Positions 57,222 to 64,000 of a stretch of 64,000 bases of DNA are shown one piece after another. Position 1 is the first letter of the stretch, and each line of letters opens with the position of its first letter. A model generated the notes under the pieces. That model was not told where the DNA came from and searched no databases. It saw nothing but the letters and a program-made list of their open reading frames with translations. The DNA is taken from the NCBI RefSeq assembly GCF_000422445.1, contig NZ_KE383838.1, forward strand, positions 1-64,000, given 5' to 3'. Both the position numbers and the translations under genes were made by a program. Source of the stretch: Paenibacillus assamensis DSM 18201 (lineage in GTDB: Bacteria; Bacillota; Bacilli; Paenibacillales; Paenibacillaceae).

Positions 57222-58601
57222 TTATTCAGCAGCGTTTGCCTCGTCTTGAACTTTTTGTACTTCATCGCCCACTTGTTGAGGTGTAGCTTGACCGCTGATC
57301 ATTTTTTGAATTTGTTGGCTAAGTGCAGTGTTCACGTCTGCTTGTACTAGAGCGTCAAACGCAGGCCATGTGTACTTAACTTCACCCATTTGAGCTAGAA
57401 TAGCTTCAAGCAAGTCGTTGCCTTTAGCTGTTTCGTTCAACTTCGCTTGTTCAACTTTCATAGAAGGAATAACGCCATCTTCTTTCAAGCCACGAAGCTG
57501 CATTTCTTCATTGTACAAGTTTTTGATGAATGCTTTGATAGCTTCACGCTTCTTAGGATCATCAATTGCTTTTTGGGAGAACGCATATCCGTTGTTAGAG
57601 TCGAACATGATGCTGTAGCCATCGCCTGCGTTAAGAGGAGGCATCATGAAGAAACCAACTTTTCCGTGCATTTTACCAGATTGAGCTTTGTCAGCAAATA
57701 CAGATGTAGCCCAAGAACCATCGTACATCATGATTGCTTCTTCATTGATGATTTGGTTACGTTGTGTAGCGTACTCAAGACCAAGCTCACCTTGTTTGAA
57801 GTAGCCTTTCTTCAACCAGTCAGCATGCTTAGCAAAAGCTTCGATCATTTTCGGATCGTTCCACTTTGTTTCGCCTTTAGCGAAGCCTTTAGTAACATCA
57901 GCACCTGCGTAGTAAGTCCACAAGTTGTTTGTTGTCATCAATGGAACCCATGCATCTTTGGAAGCGATTGCGAATGGAATTTTGCCATCCTGTTTCACTT
58001 TCTCCGCGATAGCTTCTAGTTCAGCCAATGTTTTAGGAATTTCGATTTTGTTCTTCTCGAAGTATTCTTTGTTATAGAAGTAACCTTCGATAGAAGCTCC
58101 TACTGGCAAACCGTAGATCTTGCCGTCCTTCTCCCATTGTGTATGAGATAGGAAATCGTCCTTAATTCCCAACTCATCAAGAATTGGAGCGATATCAGCA
58201 ACTAGTCCATTTTCAGCATAAAGCTTAACGTCCGGGCTACCGAAAGCGTCGAAAATATCAGGTGGATCTCCGTTTGTCATCTCCGCGCGTAGTTTTTCTT
58301 TACGGTTAACTTCTGATTCTACACCGTCCAACTTGACGGACAAACCAGCAATTTCACCTTCTGTTTTCTTAACTACGTCTTGAAGAATGTTAAAGCGGTT
58401 TTTCTTGGATTCACCAACTTGCGTATGGCGAAGCTTCAAATCAAATGGCTCACTGCTCGTTTCTGTCTTTGTGTCTGTTTTTGTTTCTGGCGTAGTTGTG
58501 CCGTTTGAAGAACCGCTTTCTTTAGCGCCTCCGCCGCAACCCGTCAATGCAGTTGTAGCGATGAACAAAAGTGTCGTTAGTAGAACTAGACCTTTTTTCA
58601 T
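57222..58601 (-). CDS. Extracellular sugar-binding lipoprotein
   Basis: The protein has 459 residues. The lipoprotein signal ends in TALTGCGGG, followed by a Ser/Thr/Glu linker and a CUT1-type family 1 binding domain (REKLRAEMTNGDPPDIFDAFG; MMYDGSWATSVFADKA; YAFSQKAIDDPKKREAIKAFI). It captures a carbohydrate and delivers it to the two permeases downstream. It lies next to YesM/YesN and the GH3 enzyme, which hints at an amino-sugar or oligosaccharide substrate. Confidence 0.92.
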   Translation of the reverse strand: MKKGLVLLTTLLFIATTALTGCGGGAKESGSSNGTTTPETKTDTKTETSSEPFDLKLRHTQVGESKKNRFNILQDVVKKTEGEIAGLSVKLDGVESEVNRKEKLRAEMTNGDPPDIFDAFGSPDVKLYAENGLVADIAPILDELGIKDDFLSHTQWEKDGKIYGLPVGASIEGYFYNKEYFEKNKIEIPKTLAELEAIAEKVKQDGKIPFAIASKDAWVPLMTTNNLWTYYAGADVTKGFAKGETKWNDPKMIEAFAKHADWLKKGYFKQGELGLEYATQRNQIINEEAIMMYDGSWATSVFADKAQSGKMHGKVGFFMMPPLNAGDGYSIMFDSNNGYAFSQKAIDDPKKREAIKAFIKNLYNEEMQLRGLKEDGVIPSMKVEQAKLNETAKGNDLLEAILAQMGEVKYTWPAFDALVQADVNTALSQQIQKMISGQATPQQVGDEVQKVQDEANAAE

Positions 58602-58748
58602 CTCATGACCTCCCTTAAAGTTTGTTAAGGTTTTTTAATACGCTTTCATTATAAACCGCGATGTTAATACTTGTAAGGATGATAATTCGACAGCAGAGGG
58701 ATAAAATTATCTACTATCCAAATAAAATTGTGCACCTTAACAAAAAAA

Positions 58749-58797
58749 GACCCTTATAGAACGACTATAGAACTATTCTATAAACCGTCTAAGAGCC
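58749..58797 (-). terminator. Terminator after the ligase gene
   Basis: GGCTCTTA pairs with TAAGGGTC (with wobble), enclosing an inner helix TATAGAA/TTCTATA, and is followed on the minus strand by seven T. It ends the transcript of the small-molecule locus. Confidence 0.75.
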
Positions 58798-58859
58798 CAT
58801 ATTTACTATTTCACTATCTTTTTTCACCTTAACAGCAGTTCTCCGTACCTATGCTTTTT

Positions 58860-60407
58860 TTAAATTGTCTGATTCCCAACTGCTTCTAGCAATAATCTGA
58901 GAGCCTGTTTATCAATTTTTCCATTCAATGTAGTAGGAAGAGCATCCAGAACGACTATGCGTTCAGGCAGCTTATAATACTCTAATTGTTCTGCCATAAA
59001 CAGCAGCAGCTCTCTCTCTTCTACCTCTCCTGTGACAGCAAGGACACATGCATACTGTTCATCAGGCTTCAATAAGACAGCCATCCGAACATTCGGGTGA
59101 CTCACCGCTGTCTCTTCCAACTCAATCGCACTCACACGATACCCTTGCTGTTTAAAAACATCATCAGACCTGCCCTGGTAATAGAGATATCCATCTTCAT
59201 CTGCATAGAAAAAGTCGCCTGTATACAATTGCCGTTCACCTGTATCTTTGGCTATACTGAATCTTGTTGCCGTAAGCTCCGGTAGTTTCCAATATCCCGA
59301 CATGACATGAGGACCACGAACTACAAGCTCACCTATTTCAAATGGTGCTGCCTCGCCGCCCTCCTTATTTATCACTTTGCATGTTGTACCAGGAATCGGC
59401 TTACCAACAGAACCAACCTTCACCCGAGCTTCTTCAGCTGGTAAAATAGCAACCCGCTTGCACTCCGTCAACCCATACATTAAAAATATACTGCAGTCTG
59501 GATATAAATGACTTAATGAATCTACATAGGAGGCTGGAAAAGCTGCTCCTGTATTGGTTACAAAGCGTAAAGCAGGAAGTTGAGAGCGTGGTCTTTGTGA
59601 CAACTTCAACAATCCGTCAGCCATTGCCGGCATCAGCGGAAGTCCTGTAACTCCCCAGGCATAGAGCTTTTTCAGCCACATTGGGCCAATATCCTTTTTA
59701 TGACCTAGAGCTAGTGTAGCTCCTTCGTAGCAGACTAGGAACATTTGATACAGTCCATAGTCAAAGGAGAGCGGCAAAAAGTTGCCGATGATATCATCAT
59801 GCTGCACCTGTAAACATTGCTGAATGGAAGATGCCGCAAACAGAACCTGTTGATGAGTGGAGATAACCGCTTTCGGATTGCCGGTACTTCCAGACGTATA
59901 AATGAACAAAACAGGCTGATCCGCGTTTACTTCCATGTCACTTTGTGAGCCTAACCCATGATCTCCAGTTGCTAGCTCATATGGCTCGCACTCTAAACCA
60001 AACTGATCCCATAAAGATGCATCATCAACTGTGTCCATTATTACGACAGACGAATGAGTAGATCCCAACAATTTGGCTGTTGTTGGTGCCGCAAAAATAA
60101 TGGTCGGTTCGCAATCGCTAACGATATAGGATAAATTCTTGCTCTTCAATTCCTCATGTATTGGTACAAATACAGCACCGAGGCGAGAAGCAGCAAACAA
60201 TGCCGCAAGTACAAAGCTGCTGTTCGGCATTGCACATAAAATACGGTCTCCTACTTGTACGTTTTGTGTTTTTAACCATCTGTATAAATGACTGCTTCGT
60301 TGCTGCAATTCAGTATAATTCCATGACGAAGCTTCTGAAAGGATAGCAACTTTGTCTGGATAACGAGACGCCGCTGCATCCAGCAGATCATGAATATAAT
60401 GGTTCAT
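58860..60407 (-). CDS. AMP-forming acyl/aryl ligase
   Basis: The protein has 515 residues with a full ANL-superfamily layout. The P-loop is FIYTSGSTGNPKAV (about 170), the A5 motif YGLTECKRVAILPAEEA (about 314), the A7-A8 region LYTGDFFYADEDGYLYYQGRSDD, and the catalytic lysine NGKIDKQA near the end. The YGLTECKR motif and the pairing with a PLP decarboxylase resemble the ligase/decarboxylase/carrier set of exosortase A systems. Here it may load a substrate onto the carrier protein. Its ATG overlaps the decarboxylase stop by 4 bases. Confidence 0.88.
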   Translation of the reverse strand: MNHYIHDLLDAAASRYPDKVAILSEASSWNYTELQQRSSHLYRWLKTQNVQVGDRILCAMPNSSFVLAALFAASRLGAVFVPIHEELKSKNLSYIVSDCEPTIIFAAPTTAKLLGSTHSSVVIMDTVDDASLWDQFGLECEPYELATGDHGLGSQSDMEVNADQPVLFIYTSGSTGNPKAVISTHQQVLFAASSIQQCLQVQHDDIIGNFLPLSFDYGLYQMFLVCYEGATLALGHKKDIGPMWLKKLYAWGVTGLPLMPAMADGLLKLSQRPRSQLPALRFVTNTGAAFPASYVDSLSHLYPDCSIFLMYGLTECKRVAILPAEEARVKVGSVGKPIPGTTCKVINKEGGEAAPFEIGELVVRGPHVMSGYWKLPELTATRFSIAKDTGERQLYTGDFFYADEDGYLYYQGRSDDVFKQQGYRVSAIELEETAVSHPNVRMAVLLKPDEQYACVLAVTGEVEERELLLFMAEQLEYYKLPERIVVLDALPTTLNGKIDKQALRLLLEAVGNQTI

Positions 60408-61660
60408 CGTGTCATCGACTCCTCCCTCAACGGACTGATCAAACTAATATCACGCAAGGTGCCATCTTGTGTGAGCAGCAGTTCGGGCGGCAGACGATGT
60501 GATAAAAAATGGACATTCGCATAGGTAAGTCCATACGCACCAGAATTGGAAAATACAATCAGATCTCCCTGATGAACCTCTGCAAAATCAACCCCGCTTT
60601 GCATAATATCCATAGGTGTGCAAAGTGGACCTACTATGGTATACGAGGTGGAATTTGGCTGTTCGCCAGAAATCTCCACTTGCCCATCCGCTGACACTTT
60701 TAACAGTGGAAGTGGCTTCTTAAATGTCCTTCCGAGACCAGCACGTTGATTCGTCCCACCGTCAATAATCAAATAATTTTTGTCCTTGGATTGTTTCTCA
60801 TACAGCACACTGGACACGAAATAGCCCATGCGCGATACAATATAACGTCCTGATTCAATAAACACATTTGGGATTTCAAGGTCTGCATTTTCATTCAACT
60901 TCTGCTTCAGCATTTGCTCATACATTTCAATTGAAAATGGTTCATCCTCAATAAATGTCGGTACTCCATATCCACCACCAAGACCAAGTGTAGTCAGTTG
61001 AAACTGATAAACTTGATGAAGCTTTCGATACCAGTACAGCATCCGTTCGGTTGCTTGTTCATAGTACTCTATACTAAAATTTTGAGTGCCTTGATGGGTA
61101 TGAATACCAACAAGCTTAAGATGTTCACACTTATTAATAATAGAAACAGCTTCATCTATACATTCCTCATCAATGCCAAATGGACTTGCACCACCGCCGG
61201 CCGCCATCCTAGAGCCTGTTGAATCAAGGCTTAAATTCAGACGCAGTGTTATCGATGCGACCATACTAAGTTTAGCAGCAACTTGCTCTACGACAGCTAA
61301 CTCTTGTAAATGCTCTACGTTAATAATTCCGATACCTTTGCGCAAGCATATTTCCATATCCTCAACCGTCTTACCTGGTCCCGTAAATACGATACTCGCC
61401 ACATCCGCTCCTAGCTCTATGGCGCGGTGAAACTCACCAATGGAAGCAATCTCCAATTGTGCACTCCATTTTAGCAAATGCTGAATAACGACCGGATTCG
61501 GATTTGCTTTCATAGAATAATACAAAGACACAGATGATGGTAGATGATTGCGTAGCTGCTCATAATCCAACTTCAGTTGAGCTTCATCGAACAAATAGAA
61601 GGGCGTCCCATATTGAGCATTTGCTGTGTTGAGCGCTTGAATAATTCTATCATTCATCAT
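60404..61660 (-). CDS. PLP-dependent group IV (DAP/Orn-type) decarboxylase
   Basis: The protein has 418 residues. It has an alanine-racemase-like N-terminal barrel with the PLP lysine in LYYSMKANPNPVVI (about residue 51), the glycine-rich GLGGGYGVP, ESGRYIVSRMG and the C-terminal GPLCTPMDIM with the cysteine used across the dimer. The group includes LysA and exosortase-associated decarboxylases; the exact amino acid cannot be told. It lies 60 bases after the AsbF-type gene and is coupled to the ligase. Confidence 0.9.
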   Translation of the reverse strand: MMNDRIIQALNTANAQYGTPFYLFDEAQLKLDYEQLRNHLPSSVSLYYSMKANPNPVVIQHLLKWSAQLEIASIGEFHRAIELGADVASIVFTGPGKTVEDMEICLRKGIGIINVEHLQELAVVEQVAAKLSMVASITLRLNLSLDSTGSRMAAGGGASPFGIDEECIDEAVSIINKCEHLKLVGIHTHQGTQNFSIEYYEQATERMLYWYRKLHQVYQFQLTTLGLGGGYGVPTFIEDEPFSIEMYEQMLKQKLNENADLEIPNVFIESGRYIVSRMGYFVSSVLYEKQSKDKNYLIIDGGTNQRAGLGRTFKKPLPLLKVSADGQVEISGEQPNSTSYTIVGPLCTPMDIMQSGVDFAEVHQGDLIVFSNSGAYGLTYANVHFLSHRLPPELLLTQDGTLRDISLISPLREESMTR

Positions 61661-61720
61661 TTTTATCTCCTTATATTCTAATCAATTAGTTGCTTGTTTC
61701 CGTTAGGCAAGTCAGCAGCG

Positions 61721-62545
61721 TTAGACAATATGCTGTATCCATTGTCTGTCTTGAGCCAAATAACGAAGCGGATCATCACCAAACCATTCCAGAGAAGCAT
61801 TTTTACCCGACTTATGAATGGCTCGTAAAATGGAAGTGTAATCCACTTGACCATCAGATAGCGGAACGATGCCAGAACGACTGCCGCTTGGCGCATATAC
61901 ATTGTTGGAATCAAAAACCTTACAATTTTCAAGGGATGTAATGTTTTTTAAATGGAAGTTTTCGACCCAATTTTGCAATTGCACATAGCTAGCCAATGGA
62001 TCATCTCCCGCTTCCCACAAGTGTAGAAAATCCAAATTCACTTTCACTGCATCGTGACGGACTTCCTTCATCAACTGCAAAGTTGACTCTGTATGATCAG
62101 CAAGTGTGTAAGGATGCGTCTCTATGAGAAGCATGATGCCTGCAGCTGCACAGCGATCTCCGATAATTTGAAGATGATTCACGATCATCTCACGTTCATG
62201 GCTATTCACCGACTGGCTAGCTGCTTTGCCAGCAAAAGTACGAATCTTATTCGTGCCAAATTGATGAGCTAATGCGATAAGTTCATCACATTTTAGTATC
62301 GATGCATTCCTATCAGCTTGTGGTGAGACATCGATATAGTCACTAATCATAGAAACCTCAATATGATATAGCTTCAATAAAGAGAGACAATGTTCGATTA
62401 CAGCTGCTCCACCTTGGGAAAGTGACCTTGCATGAACCCCCCACAATTCAATCGCCTGAAATTGCTGCTCATGCACATATTGAGCAATATCTGCAAATGA
62501 CAGTAACATGTGCCTAAACGATATCGTACAGACCGATACATTCAT
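61721..62545 (-). CDS. asbF: 3-dehydroshikimate dehydratase, AsbF type
   Basis: The protein has 274 residues and an AP-endonuclease-2/xylose-isomerase-like TIM barrel. The sequence order VCTISFRHMLLSFADI, AIELWGVHA, MISDYIDVS, GTNKIRTFAGKA, LLIETHPYTLADHTESTLQL, VNLDFLHLWEAGDDP and SLEWFGDDP closely follows what I recall of AsbF from Bacillus anthracis. AsbF turns 3-dehydroshikimate into 3,4-dihydroxybenzoate, the catechol of petrobactin. Its ATG overlaps the TGA of the broken asbE-like gene upstream, showing former coupling. Confidence 0.85.
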   Translation of the reverse strand: MNVSVCTISFRHMLLSFADIAQYVHEQQFQAIELWGVHARSLSQGGAAVIEHCLSLLKLYHIEVSMISDYIDVSPQADRNASILKCDELIALAHQFGTNKIRTFAGKAASQSVNSHEREMIVNHLQIIGDRCAAAGIMLLIETHPYTLADHTESTLQLMKEVRHDAVKVNLDFLHLWEAGDDPLASYVQLQNWVENFHLKNITSLENCKVFDSNNVYAPSGSRSGIVPLSDGQVDYTSILRAIHKSGKNASLEWFGDDPLRYLAQDRQWIQHIV

Positions 62546-62913
62546 GAAGACACCTCTTGGGATATAATGTTTTGCATAAATGCTGCTTCTTCTCTTCTTA
62601 CCGCTTGAACAAGCTCTTCAATCCTACTAAGCACCTGATGAGAGTCGTTGTAAGATTACATAATGAGGTAGCTGCTGTTTATGATAGAATATAGTCATAT
62701 ATGGCATGTAATACATGTCCAGCTGAACTATAATTGAGCGCGATTCAGGACTACGACGCAAATATTGATGCAGCCTCCGATAATGTTGCTGTCGATCCAG
62801 ATGGTACACATACTATTGAGAGACATCAACGTTAAACAGTTGTGTAAACCAATTCACTTCTTAGTCGTGATGTAGGTGAGAAAGCAGCTCAGTGAACAAT
62901 GAAACTGTTCCAT
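62542..62913 (-). pseudogene. Decayed asbE-like gene
   Basis: Three short coding pieces in different frames can be read on the minus strand. They are MEQFHCSLSCFLTYITT from 62913; then NWFTQLFNVDVSQ, a stop, and YVYHLDRQQHYRRLHQYL continuing to QLDMYYMPYMTIFYHKQQLPHYVIL; and finally SRIEELVQAVRREEAAFMQ, which ends at the TGA overlapping asbF. The total is about 120 codons against about 325 for AsbE, with an in-frame TAG near 62812 and frame changes. Position between a carrier gene and asbF is that of asbE in the asb operon. The family assignment is from memory and moderate. Confidence 0.6.
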
Positions 62914-62921
62914 GTTGTGAA

Positions 62922-63182
62922 TTAATTGCTAACTGAGATTTTTCCAGAAATCAATGCTGCAATGTCTTGGACAGAATTAAAACGCTCTACCGTCATTTCA
63001 TCATCTTCTAGGAAAATATCGAATTTCTGCTCAATCTCTACAACTAAATTAATAAGAGTTACGGAATCTATCCCCAACGCGCTAATCTCCGTCGCTTCTG
63101 TCATTGTCTCTACAGCCTGTGGCTTCGTTGACATTGCTTTTACTCTCTCCATTAAAAATTGTACGATTTCTTGTTTTTGCAT
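62922..63182 (-). CDS. Acyl/aryl carrier protein
   Basis: The protein has 86 residues, a four-helix carrier with the phosphopantetheine serine in ALGIDSVTLINLVVEIEQKF and the usual tail TVERFNSVQDIAALI. AGGAGGAG precedes the ATG. It occupies the place of asbD, the carrier that holds 3,4-dihydroxybenzoate in petrobactin synthesis. It is intact although both flanking genes are broken, which suggests it is still used, perhaps by the ligase at 58860-60407. Confidence 0.88.
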   Translation of the reverse strand: MQKQEIVQFLMERVKAMSTKPQAVETMTEATEISALGIDSVTLINLVVEIEQKFDIFLEDDEMTVERFNSVQDIAALISGKISVSN

Positions 63183-63194
63183 ATTAACTCCTCC

Positions 63195-63605
63195 TCATGT
63201 TTTGAGCATTGTATATGAAATGAAATCAGATTCTCGCGAATCATATTCCATGTCAGCTTCGGATTGCGATTCGTAATCATAATAGGTGTGACCCCTCTTG
63301 CTAATGAGGCAAGTACACCGCATATCAGACCATTAAGAATGAGACATCTGCACAAGTACAATCGGAACCTCCGCTTGATGAGCAAGCTGAATGACTGTCT
63401 GCTGCGGTGTTTCCCCGTGTATGAGCAGCATCGAGCAATGTTGGCTGCGAAGATATTGGATACAGGCAAGTAGGTGAGTTGGATCAGACATGCAGAGCGC
63501 TAACACTTTCCCCTTAACGTGCTTCATTTCTTGTTGTTGACCGACGTTGATCAACAAGTATTCGAAGTCTTTTCTCGTTACTTCCACACGATTTACTCGG
63601 ATCAT
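63195..63605 (-). pseudogene. Decayed asbC-like AMP ligase
   Basis: A normal start (ATG 63605, GGAGGAG before) opens a 90-codon frame (VNRVEVTRKDFEYLL ... SDPTHLLACIQYLRSQ ... LLIHGETPQQ) resembling the N-terminus of AsbC. The frame ends at VPIVLVQMSHS plus stop. Removing one A in the TTAATGG near 63334 would restore SHSYGLICGVLASLARG and continue through PIMITNRNPKL. The central part, including the adenylate P-loop, and the C-terminal half are absent. So it carries an internal deletion, a one-base insertion and a truncation. Confidence 0.65.
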
Positions 63606-64000
63606 GTAAGCTCCTCCATATGGTCGTATTAAAAAATTAGGCTCGGCTCATGATAATGTCAGCAGGAAAAAAGGTTATAGCTTACTTTAGGAGAAAAAAG
63701 TAAGCGCTTTAAAATGTTGTGACTTTTGAGGTTCATACTTTCAAGAAGGGTAAGCGCATCACGGTCTAGCGTGAAACTTAATTTAGAAAAGGCAGAAGAT
63801 AGAATGAGTTCGAGAGAAAATATTGTAGAGTAACCATATTATGAGATCTATTGTTACATGTGATTATATGACAATTCATTCACATTGAGTAAGAGATATA
63901 TTTCCACTAAAATAGGATAAAATCTTCATATAATCATACACTTCTTGGTGGAAATTGTAAACAGCGCAACCCTTCTCTCCAAGAGCTGCGCCGAGTTCCT
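63606..64000. other. A/T-rich non-coding end of the window
   Basis: No gene, on either strand, can be supported in these 395 bases. Upstream of the asbC remnant there is a perfect Fur half-site TGATAAT at 63651-63657 without its partner. There is also a near-palindrome AGTAAGCGCTTTAA at 63699-63712 that resembles a cre site with two mismatches, and the octamer GTAAGCGC recurs 50 bp further on. No NIS synthetase (asbA/asbB) sequence is visible before the window ends. Confidence 0.5.

Noticed and set aside
63152-63469. Basic 105-codon minus-strand frame as a separate gene
   Set aside because: Its start has no ribosome site; its middle part is better read as the shifted continuation of the asbC-like remnant, and its end overlaps the carrier gene start.

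Overview
The window reads as chromosomal DNA of an endospore-forming Firmicute, most likely Paenibacillus or a close relative. The evidence is a complete spoIIIAA-AH operon with spo0A and spoIVB, YesM/YesN-type sugar regulation, several secreted proteins carrying the copper-amine-oxidase-like N-terminal domain common in Paenibacillus, strong GGAGG ribosome binding sites, and frequent TTG/GTG starts. Nearly all genes lie on the minus strand.

Layout. 1-5.6 kb is an accessory segment: an IS3-family element, an Arg/Pro-rich unknown protein, a VanZ-RDD fusion, a 43-residue secreted peptide, an MFS exporter and small gene remnants. 5.7-40.1 kb keeps the gene order known from Bacillus subtilis from spo0A to mntR, read here from left to right: spo0A, spoIVB, recN, argR, tlyA, dxs, ispA, xseB/A, folD, nusB, asp23 (yqhY), accC/B, spoIIIAH-AA, efp, yqhT, aroQ, yqhR, yqhQ, yqhP, yqhO, mntR. 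Insertions into that backbone are an amaP-DUF2273 pair beside asp23, comB, an aspartokinase gene, an MmcQ-like gene, a GNAT gene and a secreted GHL10-type hydrolase. 40.3-47.3 kb holds ccdA, a zinc ABC importer (znuBCA), metG behind a T-box, yidD and zur. 47.5-58.6 kb holds a large secreted PKD/stalk protein, a GH3 hexosaminidase-type enzyme, a YesNM two-component system and a carbohydrate ABC importer. 58.8-63.6 kb is a small-molecule locus: an AMP ligase, a PLP decarboxylase, an AsbF-type 3-dehydroshikimate dehydratase and a carrier protein, interleaved with two broken genes that look like petrobactin asbE and asbC. The last 395 bases hold no gene.

How the genes work together. The backbone joins isoprenoid, fatty-acid, folate and DNA-repair housekeeping with the master sporulation regulator and the forespore-mother-cell channel. 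Regulation is readable in places: a sigma-H promoter framed by inverted 0A boxes at spo0A, a sigma-E-like promoter at spoIIIAA, a Zur box at znuA with zur nearby, and a methionine T-box at metG. The observations most worth following are the decayed asb locus with its ligase/decarboxylase/carrier trio, a structured RNA candidate in the ispA-dxs gap (the place occupied by OLE RNA in some relatives), the spo0A promoter architecture, a probable non-canonical ATT start in spoIIIAB, and a transposase gene with inverted frameshift logic.
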